A stretch of DNA of 64,000 bases from Pseudoips prasinana (Eukaryota > Arthropoda > Insecta > Lepidoptera > Nolidae), in assembly GCA_951640165.1 (NCBI GenBank), contig OX621265.1:18737001-18801000 (forward strand). The letters run 5' to 3'. Shown piece by piece: positions 22,801-37,800 of this stretch (within the stretch, counting starts at the first letter, position 1; every line of letters begins with the position of its first letter). Under the pieces are notes generated by a model. The model had not been told where the DNA came from. It saw only the letters and a program-made list of their open reading frames with translations, and ran no database searches. The position numbers and the translations under genes are program-made.

Positions 22801-25800
22801 TGAACTCACGTCCATTGTGTCCGTTAACTGAAGATATAAATGATCTTGAATATTTGAGTCCAGGTCATTTCCTTATAGGTGGACCATTATTATCCTTACC
22901 CCAACAAGAAGAACCTAGCGGATACGATTTGAAACATAAATGGCGATTGATAGAACAAATGAACGTACATATTTGGAACCGTTGGTCGAAAGAATATCTA
23001 CAGCAGTTACAAGTAAGAAGCAAATGGCAACAACCTAAGAATAATCTCAAGGAGGGTAACCTCGTACTTGTAAAAGATGAACATTTACCTCCTGGGCGAT
23101 GGGCGCTAGGAAGAGTGACAAATATTCACCCTGGCACAGATGAGAGAGTCAGGGTAGTTACCCTTAAAACAAAAAAGGGGCAAATCAAACGACCTATAAC
23201 TAAACTTTCCCCTCTGCCAATTTCAAATGACTTGATGACAGACAGGATACCGGAAGCAAACTCAACTACAACCAAATCAAAAACTGAAAAACGAAAAATT
23301 ACAACAACTACTCTGAACAAATTGTCCATAGTTCTTATAACTATTTTAGCAATCACAGGTATAACAAAAGCCTCTCCGATTACAAGAAGCTATAAAATAT
23401 CTTCCATACCTACCAATCACCCAATTTATTTTGATGAAGCTGGAAAACTACAACTGATACACGATGAATGGACACTATTAATCTACTACAATTTAACTTC
23501 TTATTGGCAAGCGACAAGTAAGATCCAATTATATATTAATCAAATTGACCAACTTTGCGAGAGAGTTGTACATCTCTATGAGCCGTGTGAATCAATGGTA
23601 GATCACCTACGTCACGAATTGCAACATCTCGAAGAATACAACTCTATACTACTGTCTCAACACTTGCGTCAAAAACGAGGATACTTTGACGGAGTTGGAA
23701 AATTAACACGAACACTTTTTGGTATTTTAGACGCTGATTTTGCAGAAAAATATGAGAAGGACATCCAAAATTTACAAACAAACGATAATTATTTGTTAAA
23801 ACTTATGAAGAATCAGACATTAATTATAGAAGCGGAAAATAACTCGATCAAAAACAATACGATATTTATGGATAAGCAATTCACAGCTATACAAAGTTAT
23901 ATGAATCAGACTGGCAGCGTAATCACAAAGATTGAAAATAGAGCCCAAGTATTGTATACAATAAATGACATAAACTCTGCCGCGGTAACATCGACTCTAA
24001 TCTTAGGTGACTTGAATCGGATTTTGGATCTACTAATGAATGCGATCACTAATATCTACCGTGGTCATTTAGACACACATTTGTTCTCCGCCTCGCAATT
24101 AATTGAACAACTAAATATAATATCAGGAAAATTGCCGCAGGGATTATCCTTACCTATAAAGGATACTCAGTCAGATTTTCAAAATATATATGAATTAATG
24201 CATGTAAAGGCCAGGCTAACTAATAACTTTCTTCTTTTAGAGTTACACATTCCGTTGTTAAGCGACGAAGACTATAAGATTTACCGTGTCCTACCAATAC
24301 CTTTCCTTAGACAGGGACGGTTGAAACTGGTACAGCCAAGCTCAAAATTTATCGCCATCAACTTTGTCAAAAATTCATATATAACCTTAGATGAACAAGA
24401 TATACATCAATGTACGTCGTATGGACAAGATGAATTCTCCTGCATATCCAGACAGCCTGTCTACAACTTACACGATAAAAATGCACCGTGTGAGGCCAAG
24501 GTCTTCAGTCAACAAACTTCAACTTCGTGCTTACTGAATGACGTAATTTGCAAAGAAGTCTGGGTAAAATTGCATAAACCTAACTTATGGTTGTTTACCG
24601 TATGTCACAAACAGCTGATGCGTATTATTTGTAGTGATCAGGTTACGCCGGCGATCATTGACGGGACCGGAGTAATATCCTTACAAGCAAAATGTATACT
24701 ACAGAAACAAGACGCTACTATATTTACGTATAATCATTTAGGAAATAGTTATTACATGGGTGTGGATACGGATGTTCCTACGATTAACTCAACAATTAAC
24801 AACGTCTTTGATTTAGGTTGGAAAAGTGCACAGTTAAATATTACTGAGCTCGGTACACCAAATTACAATCGATCTATGTTTTCAAATATTGAGGAACAAC
24901 TAAGCTACCAGAAAACGCATGAAATTCTTCCGGAATCGTCGACGATATCCAGTCATGATGTTTACCTATATTCTGTTACTTCTGTGCTGTTGGGAGGATT
25001 TGCCGCATTTGCTCTTTACTTTGGCATAAAACGTTGGTGTAGAAAAACAACTTCAAAGAGCACTAAGCGATCTAAACCTAGAGAAGAAAATAACCTTGGA
25101 ATGGAAATAGAGATGCAAGAAATTCATGGCTCGGTCGGACGGGAGCCCATTTACAGCAAACCAGAACCGAAGAAACGATTTGAATTTGAGGACACAACTA
25201 ATTAATATTTACATACTTATTACATATTTTATACTTATACATATTTACATTTTTTCTATTTTGATTATCTTATTCTTTGCTTTGTACTGGATGCTCATCT
25301 TGTTTCTCTTTTCTCGGGAGCATGTACGGTTCACGTACAGGCTTATTTTGCTTACGCCGCCTTAACCTAGTTTCGGCGCATTACTTATACATACTTTCGA
25401 CATTAATATAGTTAGTTGACAAATAACAATAACAACGAACAGATTAGCATCCAAATAACTTATATTGTATACTTGAGTAATAAACGTGGTTTTAAGTCAA
25501 CTCAACTCGTTTATCTACACACCACCTCGAGACCCGTACAGTCACCAAAATGCATAATCTTATGAATAATCATTACATAATAATAAGATTATGCACTTCG
25601 GCAAATGCAAAGGATGATTAGAATAAATAGCTGTGCCCCGCGGTTTTACCCGCGTTCAATTTTATAAATTATCACAGCTCCTCCCCCGTAGGTGATAGCG
25701 TGATACAGTATCACCTACGGGGGAGGAGCTGTATGATCATATGTAGCCTATATGTTGACCCAACCTCTTAGTAATATTCATGCAAAATTTGAAGTATATC

Positions 25801-28800
25801 CATGCAGTACTTTTTGAGTTTAGCCCGGACATTACAGACAAACAAACATACAGACATAAATTCTAAAAACTATATTTTTGGTTTCGATATCGATTGAAGA
25901 TCACGCCTCAAGCAAGTATTCTTTAAAAAAAATATTCAATGTACAGTTTTGACTTTCCTACGATTTTATTTATAGATTTATTCATCACTAAAACATAAGA
26001 ATAGCTCAAATCTCTTTGTTATTTTCCAGGGGACAAGCCTCAGGAGATGCTCCGGACAAGAAAATTACCAAAGCAGTATCCACTGCTACCAGGTCTACTA
26101 CGAAAGAGCTATCGTTTCCGGAACCTGAAGAAATACCTGAGAAATCCCCCAGCCAGATAGCTAAGGAGTAAGTGTTATAGCCGGTTTTCTATATTGCATT
26201 TGGTAGCTATTTATAGTATGCTAGCTGTGCCCCGCGGTGTTACCCGCGTTAAATTTTATAAATTTTCTTTGCTATAAACCTCACGGAGCCCGAGACCTTT
26301 CCAACAAATGCAAAACCGTGGAAATCGGTTCGTGCGTTCTGGAGTTATAGCGTCAGGAAGGAAAACCCGACTTATTTTTATATAGTAGACTAGCGGCCCA
26401 GTACGTGCTTAGCTACGCTTTTAAGTATTAGTACAAATTGTTTGTATATGGGAGTATAGAAACATGTTGATTTTACACGTTTTCAAGAATTTTTTAAATT
26501 TTTCTCTACGTACAAACCTTCCCTGGACTTCCACGAATAATTCAAGACCAAAATTAGCCAAATCGGTAAAGGCGTTGTTGAGTTATAACATTACAACGAA
26601 AAGTGGCATTGATTTTTATATATATAGTAGATAGATATATACAGTTGTTACAGAGTTAATAAGGACTTGTATTGGGACTTAAATGTGACTAACTGCACAA
26701 CCAATTTTAGGCAAACACTACATGCAAAGTGTTTTTAGGGTTCCGTAGCCAAATGGCAAAAAACGGAACCCTTATAGATTCGTCATGTCTGTCTGTCTGT
26801 CCGTCCGTATGTCACGGGAACTTTTTCCGAAACTATAAGAGCTGTACTGTTGAAACTTGTTAGTAGATAATTCTGTGAACCGCATTAAGATTTTCACACA
26901 AAAATAGAAAAATAACAATAATTTTGGGGGCTCCATACATTGAACATAAACTCATTTTTTTTTAATCAAACTCATACATGTGGGGTATCTATAGATAGGT
27001 CTTCAAAATGAAATTGAGGTTTCTATATCGTTTTTTCTAAACTTTTTTTGCGCGAGAGACACTTTCAAAGTTGTAAAAAGAGTGCCCCCCCCCCCTGTAA
27101 CTTCTAAAATAAGAGAATGATAAAACTAAAAAAAATATATGTGTACATTACCATGCAAACTTCCACCGAAAATTGGTTTGAACGCGAGATCTAGTAAGTA
27201 GTTTTTGAAGTTTACTTCTTTTGGCGCGATGGAGAAAAATGATGAGAGTGAATTTTTACGATGCGCGCGAATAAAAATAACAGCATGACGTTAGTTCTAG
27301 GTGGTATGAAAATTGATAACTATGTTCAAGTTGTATATTAAGAAGTACAACTTCTAACGCGTGTACATAAGTACACACAAGTTTTTTTTTAATACGTCAT
27401 AAGCCGTAAACCGCAATTTACCTTTCATTTAACAACTAAAATACTTGCTGCTACGGAACCCTTCATGGGCGAGTCCAACTTGCACTTGGCCGGTTTTTAT
27501 ATCATCCTTTGGGTAATTTAAAAACGGTTATATGTTAACTTTAATTCTAGATAATATTTTAAATATTAATAATTAATGAATACTGAACACTGTTTATGCG
27601 TTTGACTTATCGGACAAATGTCGTTATTGAGGAGTTGGACTGGACGTCAACCAGGTCCCTGGGGCTCTACCGGCTAAGTCGTCGAACATCGTTTTCGTGG
27701 ATGGCTTTCAAATAAATAAAAATTAAAAATTACTTAAGTAATCAATCGTTAAATCGGCTTCCATGACCACATTTGACGTCATAAATGGTCCGGAATCGAT
27801 TGTCAACGTTGAAGCCGATTCAACGATTGATTTAGCCATTTTTAACCTTTATTTATTTGAACGCCATTCACGAAAACGATGTTCGGCGACTTAGCCGGTA
27901 GAGTCCCTGTACTGGCTTATAAGTTTGCACATGCGGGGAATAGGCGAATTAACACCAAACACTGTACGACGAAGAGGTGGAATTAGGGATGTAAGGGTAT
28001 ACACCGTAGGGGGTACTCTTAAATTGAATTTGGCTACCAATATTACATTGAAGAATATGAGAATGCGCTCAAGACCTCCATGAACTTATCCCTTCTTCCC
28101 CCTTTTTTCATCGGACTACTAGGCGTCGGGAGGGTTTTCACCACTTTGTTGTTGACATCCCATTCTGCCGTACGAAGCGCTTTGCTTCCTCCTTTATCAT
28201 ACGCACGGCTAAGCAGTGGAACACCCTCCCGAACGACGGGTTTCTAGACTCATACAACATGGGTTTATTCAAGGCTAGAGTGAACAGGCATCTTATGGGT
28301 ACGCGCGGTCCATCTTCGACCACATCTTCACTTACCATCAGGTGAGATCGTGGTCAAGCGTAAGCATAAAAAAAAAATTGTGTGTACTTATGTACACGCG
28401 TTAGAAGTTATACTTCTTAATATACAACTTGAACATAGTTATCAATTTTCATACCACCTAGAACTAACGTCATGCTGTTATTTTTACGATGAGCGCGTAT
28501 AATTCAGTCTCATACATTTTCATACCACCTAGAACTAACTTCATGCTGTTAAATTTTTTGGTGTCGGTGTGCGCGCGCATCGTAAAAAATCACTCTCATC
28601 ATTTTTCTCCATCGCGCCAAAAGAAGTATAACTTCAAAAAAAATCATTTTTACAGCTCTTACCCTTGTGACAGTGGTTTAAGCTTCCCAGTAGAACTGTA
28701 GTATGTCTTAACGGCCACTGCCCGCAACCCTCGATACTAAGATTTAAAGTACCATACGAAGCAGGACGAAGAAACATTTAACCACTTTTGTCACCCATCT

Positions 28801-31800
28801 CCAGACAGGCCCTGGGTGCTTAACCTCACTTATAGTTTACGAACTGCTAAGCAGTTACCGTGACTATTGTTGTTTTGGTATCGCAAATTACCATTAGATA
28901 CTTGCCACAAGCGTCCTTGTGGTATGTTTTACCTCCTCTCTTCAGATGGGTCGTCTAACTACTCACCGTATCAAACCTTCAAGACGCCTCCAATAATAAT
29001 AATACCCAGAGACATTATTCAACCACGGCCATCAGATCCCAAATTAGGCAGAACTTGTACGATGGAAACCACATAATGATTTACTATACTATACTACTCT
29101 TCTTTTGTAAATACATACTTATATAGATAACTAGTTGTAACCCGCGGTTTTACCCATGTTAAATTTTATAAATGATCACAGCTTCTCTCCCGTAGGTGAT
29201 AGGGTGATAATATGTAGCCTGTATGTTGACCCGACCTCTTAGTAATGTTCATGCAAAATTTGAAGTAAATCCATGTAGTACTTTTTGAGTTTAGCCCGGA
29301 CATACATATAGATAAACAGACACACAGACAAAAATTCTAAAAAACTATATTTTTGGCTTAGAGATCGATTGTAGATTACACCCCAAGTATCTTTTTTAAG
29401 AAATATTCAATGTACAGTTTTGACTTTCCTACGATTTTATTATATGTATAGATTACACTCACAATTAACAATTACAGACAGACATGTTCAAACTCACAAA
29501 TATCTGTCCTGGGTGGGAATCTAACCCACGACCTTATACCAAACCAACGGGCCCGTCAAATTCATATACGACTCATCATATTATTTATTCCTAGGGAAGC
29601 AGAATACCGCTCCATGTTACGACGACAACGTTTCAAGCGGAAATGGCCGGAGATCACCAAAGCCAGGTTTAGGACTGTACCTTGGAGGCCACCGCCACCT
29701 CCACAGAAACCTCCTCCTATAGTAAGTTTCTTGGGCTTTAAAAATACTATATGCTGTGTGGTGATGCTAGCAAATGTCAGAATACCATCACCCCATCTCA
29801 TCTGGGGGGCGTAGAAGTCGACCCGAGGGAATATCTACCAGAAGACGAGGAGCAGCTTTCTTCTGAGTGCTATCGCCATCTTACTGCGATCGCCAACCCG
29901 TCTGCTAAACGTGGTGATTATGGAATATTTATCATGATGATTCTTGTGGACGCTTGTCCAGCGGTGGACTCCATTCAGCTGTAATCACGATGATAAGTAT
30001 AGTATTTGGATACCATTTAGTTAGCTAACAAGCATACGTATTAAGCTTATGGAGAGATAAAGTACTGGATCAACAATTTAAGTTAAACTTAACACTCCCG
30101 ACTTCCACGTTCCGGAATCCTACTGAGAATTTTATGGCGGAAAAGTTCCAATAAGCAGTTATAAGTCCGCCCCAAGATTTGTTGCCAGGATAAACTCGCT
30201 AATATAAGAGCTCAGTAAGGACCCTTAAAATTGACCCACGGTGCTTTGGCAGCTGGCTTCTCTAGTTGCAATTCTCTCGTTTTATGAGGCTCCAGCCTCG
30301 TTATATCATTCTGTCCCCCGCTTTGCTTTGGAGGGAAGTGGACATATTCATTTTCTAACTCCTCCTTGTTTATTTCTGTTTAAATTCGTTGCGGGCTCCA
30401 AGACAGCTACAGCGATTCCCTGGGACATGTCTGGGCCTCACCGCTCAGTGTCATTTCATTGTGTGCCACTGTTGATCCTGGCTTAGAAGAGTTGAAGTGG
30501 TAGGTAAGAGGGAGGGACTAGTCCCGTAAACTCGTTACTGCAAGGAGACTTAGTATACCAACGTACAAAATCTTTACCATAATAATTTCTTCCTTAGATA
30601 ATAGATCGTCCAGAGGTTAAAACTCGGACATGGGTACCGCCTTATATGAGGAGACGCAGAATGAGAGTCAAGAGACCACGCATACCTCCTGAGGAGATAT
30701 CTCAACCTTTACCTATACCTGAAGCTTCGAAACTGAAGAAGGTTGGTACTATGATTTCTACTTCTTTTACCGAGCAGGTTTCTTTGGATGTTTGGTTTCT
30801 AAAGTCTGGACTTACTTCACGCCGCCTATTAGGTCTCTGACATGGCTTAATTAATGACTGTTGTCTAATGGCTACAACCGGGACCAACAGCTTAACCTGC
30901 CCTCCGAAGCACGGAGTCACTCAGAAATTAAACGGCAGTCACCCATCTATGGACTAACCGCGCGAGCCTAGTTGCTTAACCACGCCAATCACTTACAGAA
31001 CGGTCACAGCAGCTGGCTATGAGCGCCCCAAAAGGCTGGAAGTATTCTGATTCTATGACCACAAAAACCATCGAATTCGGGAGTCTCGAGTCCTGGTCCG
31101 TGTTAAATAGTTGTCAGAAGAACATCTATGACTATCAGTAGCCGAATAAAATCTGACATCTGGTCTCAAGACCCATAATCCCACCAGTATGGGTATTGAT
31201 GACTGGCCCTATAGGTTTTGCGATGAATGCCGCCTGAATTGATGTATGGTGATTTTATCGCATCCAGACAAACGCGGCGGAAAGACCTTGACCTCCTAAT
31301 ATTATAAATGCGATAGTTTGTGACTATGGATGTTGAGATGTATGGATGTTTGTAACCCTTACACGCAAAGACTAGCGAACGGATTTTGATGAAACTTTGT
31401 GGTAATATAGCTTACTAGCTGTGCCCCACGGTTTTACCAGCGTAAATCTTTATAAATTAGAACCTATATATTATTCGGATGAATAAGCTATATAACTACA
31501 AATTTCATCAAAATCCGTTGGGCAGTTTTTGCGTGAACGAGTAACAAACATCCATACATCCACACATCCATACTCACATTCGAATTTATAATATTAGTAG
31601 GATATAATAGCTTATATATCCGAGTAATACATAGGCTATAATTTAAAAAGTTTAACGCGGGTGAAGCCGCGGGGCCATTTGTAATTTAATAATATATATA
31701 CATTTTATTCCGTCCAGATTTGGCACAATTTCACTCAAATAGACAAGAACAAGATGATAATACAAGGAAACCTCGCGTGTAATAACAAGAAATATTCATC

Positions 31801-34800
31801 GACAGCTTGCGGTTAGTGCTTCCATAGTGCAGTCGTAACATACTTTAGCCTACTGCCTTTTGGTCTAACGATAGCGTGTTCAACCTTTTCATGGGTTGGG
31901 CCAAAAAGTGTTCATAGCTATTATTCTGGCAAGACAAAACGTCCCGCAGCATCTCGGAGTTTGGATGTTGGCGGTGTTATACGTCCGTGTCTCAGAGAGC
32001 ACGTAAAGCGTTCAGTCATAGAAAGCCATCCCGTTGGACTATGACAGCAAAGTAATAGAGAATGTCCTGTATTTTACGCACACACTTGTGCACTATCGTG
32101 TAGTCAAAATGCAATCAGGAACTCTAATACTCTGTCATCATGAGGGGGTCTTTGCCACATATGCCGCCTTAGTTTCCAAGTACACCAGACTGAACGGAAA
32201 TAAGCAGGTGCAAAGTAATGTCGGTATCCAGCCCAATCCGTCCTTCGGAATGGACAGCGGGCGTGGAACTCACAATTAATGTGTCTAAACAAACGTAATG
32301 AAATTACTCTTACTATGCTTAGATCTTACAAAGCGATGTTCAGCAAGATAATTGGATCATAACTCTTCTTCAGAGAGCGACTGGTTGACGGTAGTACACC
32401 CGTACCAGTAAGTTAGGGAAATTCCTTAGCTCTTTCAAACCGAATTAGGTTGCCAGCCAGATTTTTAGATCCTAATGCTTCGTTTGTTTTTTTTTTGAGA
32501 TTAGATCCTAATGCTGCTTCAGAGAAACCGACTGGTTGACGGAATACACACAGAGAACAAGTTAATCTGTTCACTTTGCGGTTAAAATAAATAAAAATAA
32601 TTCGGAAATTATTAATTTGGTACATGAAACTAGGGCAATAAGTTTTTGGGAAGTAACATTTGACAAAAATATGTTGCCCAAACCTAGATCTATATTAAAG
32701 GAATGTGAAATCACATGCGAAAAAGTAATATATTTTTGTGCTGCAGGGTCCCAAACGGGCTGCATAGCTGTGGTTTGCAGAGGTCTTCTTGATGAGAAAA
32801 CGCCAGCACAGTTGAGGAGGCAAGACGTAGATGAGATTATTGAAGCTGGGGACCGCTACTACAAGCAGTGCATGAAAGCTCTCAAATGCTATAAAGGTAT
32901 TGTTATAGATTTAGTAAAGTTCTTCCAGCCTGGAATGAATTACCTGCTGCAGTGTTTCCTCAGCGCTACGACATATCTTTCTTTAAACGAGGCTTAAAAA
33001 CAGTATTAATCTGACGCTAGGCAGCAGTTTGCAAATGTCCATGAGTAGCAGTTACCACTTGCCATCAAGTGGGCTGCTAGCTGTTATGCATCAAAAGGCA
33101 ATAAAAAGCCTTTGAGCAGTGTAGAGCTGTAAAAGAAAATTTATAGCTTAAAAATGGCTACGAAATAAGTTGGCTAGTTGCAAATATATTGATAAAGCAC
33201 TTCAAGACTGAACTGCAACAGACAGCGGTGGATAAAATCCGAATCGCCATCTCACAGAATCGGCCAAAGCTTGGCGACCTTATAAGACGATTCTGTGATA
33301 TGGCGAGTATGCAAGGTCCTTAATAAGCTTACCCCTGGTCTTGGGCAGCAGTAACACGGGTTTGATGACCGAGGAAATGGGATCAGGAAGGGCTTCTGAA
33401 CAGTCCATCTGTTCCACGCTGCAAATCCGTGGCAGAACTACCCCCCACAGATCTGCAGTGTGGAATGCAGATGGGGACACTAAGACCTTGTAGGAAGCTC
33501 CACCCATCTTAAATTTATAGGTAGATTGTTTTCGGTTGCAAACAGTTGATCAAACATTAAAATTACTGTAGAGGGAGATTGCTATTACAGGTATTGCATG
33601 AAGGTTGAAGGGTTTATAAAGCAATATATTATCAGGAGACACATTCTATCGAACCATTTTTTTTTAAGTTGCTGCAATGTCTCCATTACAACAGCATAAT
33701 TTTTGCTAGCTAATAATGTCCCGGGTTAGCCAAAAGCTGCCACCGTGATCTTTCCAGCAACATAACATTTTCAGTGATTGCGTAAAAAATCTGACTGCCA
33801 AACACCTGACCTCTCTGTTCAGTTTCAGTACAATTAAATATATTTTTTATAGTTTTCTATAAAAGCGTGATTTTTGTTTTTTTTAATACTATTATTTATT
33901 CTTCTTCAGGCAAACCCCAACTGGAACTGAACCAGCTTCTGCCGTATTTCTACTTACACGATATTAAATACACCATCAAGATGCAAGAAGCTGAAAAGGG
34001 GGTATTAGCTAAACATCCTGACAACGTGGATGCAGCTCTGGATCTGATGACGTAAGTGCTCTTCAGCAGCTTAAACGTAATCATTACTTAGCAAGGCAAC
34101 AAGGTACAAGCGCTTCCTTCCACAATGAGAGGGGATAAGCTATAATCCATCACTCTAGCGTAGGGTCACCGTGCTTGGCATGTGAAGTTAGCCACTTCAC
34201 CTGTCAAGCACGGTGACTAATGCAACAAGCCCCTCCAAATGGCAACGTTATAGAAATCTTTGGGGGAGTCCTATTTCCAGCAGTGGACGATATTCGGCTG
34301 AAGATGTTGAATGCACAATATACCCTAGTGGTTAGGTTAGCTTGTCTGCCTCAAATAGCAATAAAACAAGCAGTGTAGAGCTGTAAAAGAAAATTTATAG
34401 CATAAAAAGGGCTACGAAATAAGGTGGCTAGCTGCAAATATATTGACGCACTTGAAGACTAACCAGATGTAGATTGTGGCGGACAAAATCTGAATCGTCA
34501 TCATCGCCGTCTCATGGAATCGTCTTTAGGTTGTCAACCTTAGGACCATTCTGGCACATGGTATACACTGTTTTTAAAGATATTTTAAGACACATAAAAT
34601 AATATAATACCTATGGGGGAGGTCTATTTCCGGCAGTGGACGATATTCGGCTGATTTTGAATGCACAATATAGCCTAGTGGTTAGGTTAGCGCGTCTGCC
34701 TCAAATAGGTAGCAATAAAACAAGCAGTGTAGAGCTGTAAAATAAAATGTATAGCATAAAAATGGCAACGAAATAAGGTGGCTAGCTGCAAATATATTGA

Positions 34801-37800
34801 CGCACTTAAAGACTAAACAGCTGTAGTTAGTGGCGGACAAAATCTGAATCGTCATCATCGCCGTCTAATGGAATCATCTTAAGATTGTCGACCTTAGGAC
34901 CATTCTGGCACATGGTATACACCGTTTTTAAAGATATTTTAAGATACATTGAATGCACAGTATGGCCTAGTGGTTAGGTTAGCTCGTCTGCCTCAAATAG
35001 CAATAAAACAAGCAGTGTAGAGCTGTAAAAGAAAATGTATATCATAAAAATGGCTACGCAATAAGCTGGCTAGCTGCAAATATATTGACGCACTTAAAGA
35101 CTAAACAGCTGTAGATAGTGGCGGACAAAATCTGAATCATAATCATCGCCGTCTCATGGAATCGTCTTAAGGTTGTCGATCTTAGGACCATTCTGGCACA
35201 TGGTATACACTGTTTTTAAAGATATCTATACATATTATAATAAAATCGTAGGAAATTCAAAACTGTATATTGAATATATTTTTAAAAGGATACTTGGGGC
35301 GTGATCTACAATCAATATCGAAGCCAAAAATATAGTTTTTAGAATTTTTGTCTGTTTGTCTGTATGTATGTCCGGGCTAAACTCAAAAAGTACTGCATGG
35401 ATTTACTTCAAATTTTACATGAATATTAGTAAGAGGTCGGGTCAACATATAGGCTACATATTATCCCGTTATCACCTACGGGGGAGGAGCTATGATATTT
35501 TTTAAAATTTAACGCGGGTAAAACCACGGGGCACAGCTATCTCAAATAGATATCGAAGCCAAAAATATAGTTTTTAGATTTTTTGTCTGTTTGTCTGTAT
35601 GTATGTCCGGACTACTAATTAACTACTAATTTTTCATGAATATTACTAAGAGCCCCACCTCTTAGTAATATTCATGAAAAAATTGAAGTAAATCCATGCA
35701 ATAGTTTTTGAGGTTATAGGCTACATATTATCATGCTATCACATACGGGGAGGAGCTGTGATAGTTTATAAAGTTTAACGCGTGTAAAACCGCGGGGCAC
35801 AGCTAGTTTTGAGATACATAAAATAATATTTTAGAAATCTTTGGGGGAGGCCTATTTCCAGCAGTGGACGATATTCGGCTGATGTTGAATGCACAATATA
35901 GCCTTATGGTCAGATCGTTACACTATGAATGTTTCAAGTTCAATCTGAAGACTACCAATTTTTCGGATTCATGTACGTATTAGAAACTAGCTGTGCCCCG
36001 CGGTTTTACCCGCGTTAAACTTTATAAAGTATCCCAGCTTCTCCCCAGTAGGTGATAGCGTGATAATATGTAGCCTATATGTTGACCCGACCTCGTAGTA
36101 ACATTCATGCTAAATTTGAAGTAAATCCATGCAGCACTTTTTTAGTTTAGCCCGGACATACATATAGACAAACAGAAAAAAATTCTAAAAACCACATTTT
36201 TAGCCTCAATATCGATTGTTAGATCACGCCCCAGGTATCCTTTTGAAACAAAATTCAATGTACAGTTTTGACTTCCCTACGATTTTATTATATGTATAGA
36301 TTAATCATCTCTTGCTTAAAACGGTGAAGGAAAATATCGTGAGGAAATCTGCATACCTGAGAGTTCTTCGACATATTCTTCGCTTTCTATTACTAATAGA
36401 GTTGTATTCGAGCACTCGATGAGTTAGCATCCCTTGAGAATGGTTCGTGGGGGACTGAAACACGTGTTGGGTATCGTACTGCCGCATGTAATTTGCATGT
36501 TTATAATGTCCTTCTTGCAAGTGCATATTTTTGAGGGCGGGAGAATCCCCACTCTCCCGCCTGAATCCATTGCTTATCTTACTATCATAAAAGAGTGATA
36601 CACATAATATAAATCCTAAATATAAGAATAATCTTATGTTGCATACTACCCGTCTCCACAAAATAAGTACCTCTTTTATGTGGCAATGTATAGGATTCTA
36701 TAATAAACTTCCCAATGATATTAGAGAATTGTCTACGAATAAGTTTAAAATAATTATTAAAGCCAATTTGTATAGCAGGGCAGCACATTACAAAATTTCT
36801 GATTATTTAAGTGTCAAAAGTGCTGGGGATTGAGTTGTTCTGAGTCAACACACATGATTGTAATTAATCTTAAGTATATTATATTTTTAAAAAAGATTCC
36901 TACTGAGTTTTTTGGCAGTGTTTCTCAGTAGCTGCTACGTCATGCACTGCACGGTAGGGTAGAAAACAATTTTATACGGAATAAATGTATTTTGAATGTT
37001 ATCCATTATTTTGACATTCTTACCAGGTTGATGGAGAAACGTGCTGGTACTCAGTACATGATGATTCTTTCCGTCGGTGACACCAAGCATTTCCTTATCT
37101 GGGGCTCTCCGCCGGACCCTGAGTCCGGGAGTCAGGTCAAGACTGTCTGCTACATCCTGGACCCTCACATGCTGAATGAGTTTGGACAAGTGGATGCGCA
37201 GTAAGTACTGTAACAAATAATAATATCCTGGGACATTATTTACACACGGCCATCTGATCCCAAACTAAGCAGAGCTTGTACTATGGAAACCAGATAACTG
37301 ATATACTACATAATACTACTTTTCTTTTGTAAATACATATATAGATAATAACACCTTATTACACCCAGACTCGGTACAAACAGACATGTGCATGTACACA
37401 AATAAATCCTGGGTGGAAATCGAACCCACGACCTCTGGCGTGAAAAGCAAGCATTTGCCAACCACGCCCACAGGCCCGTCAAATTGCTATTTGCATTTAA
37501 GAGTGGGAGGGCACAGTGTTCATTCGCTCAAAGAGCAGCCCGACTCTCCACCTTACAGAAGACACTCTTTAATAATAACATTAATAATTTAATGTTGTGT
37601 TTCTGCGTGTGAGTAAGGTCACCAGAGCTCATCGGGGTGGCGGGAAGGGTCGGCAACACTTGTTTGCTGACTCTTATAAAGGCCGGCAACACACCCGCGA
37701 CTCCTCTGGTGTTGCGAGTGTCCATGGGCGGCGGAGATCACTTACCATCAGGTGACCCACTTGCTCGTTTGTCGTCCAATGGCCACCTTCTACCATCGCA

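Noticed and set aside
29562..29801. Minus-strand 79-codon frame over exon 3
   Set aside because: Antisense shadow of the host exon; glycine run mirrors the proline run.
30742..30747. GTTGGT as donor of exon 4
   Set aside because: It would leave phase 0, and exon 5 would then hit a stop after six codons; GTACTA at 30746 fits.
36305..36661. 118-codon minus-strand frame
   Set aside because: Lies over the plus-strand LINE at 36303-37005; hydrophobic start is chance.
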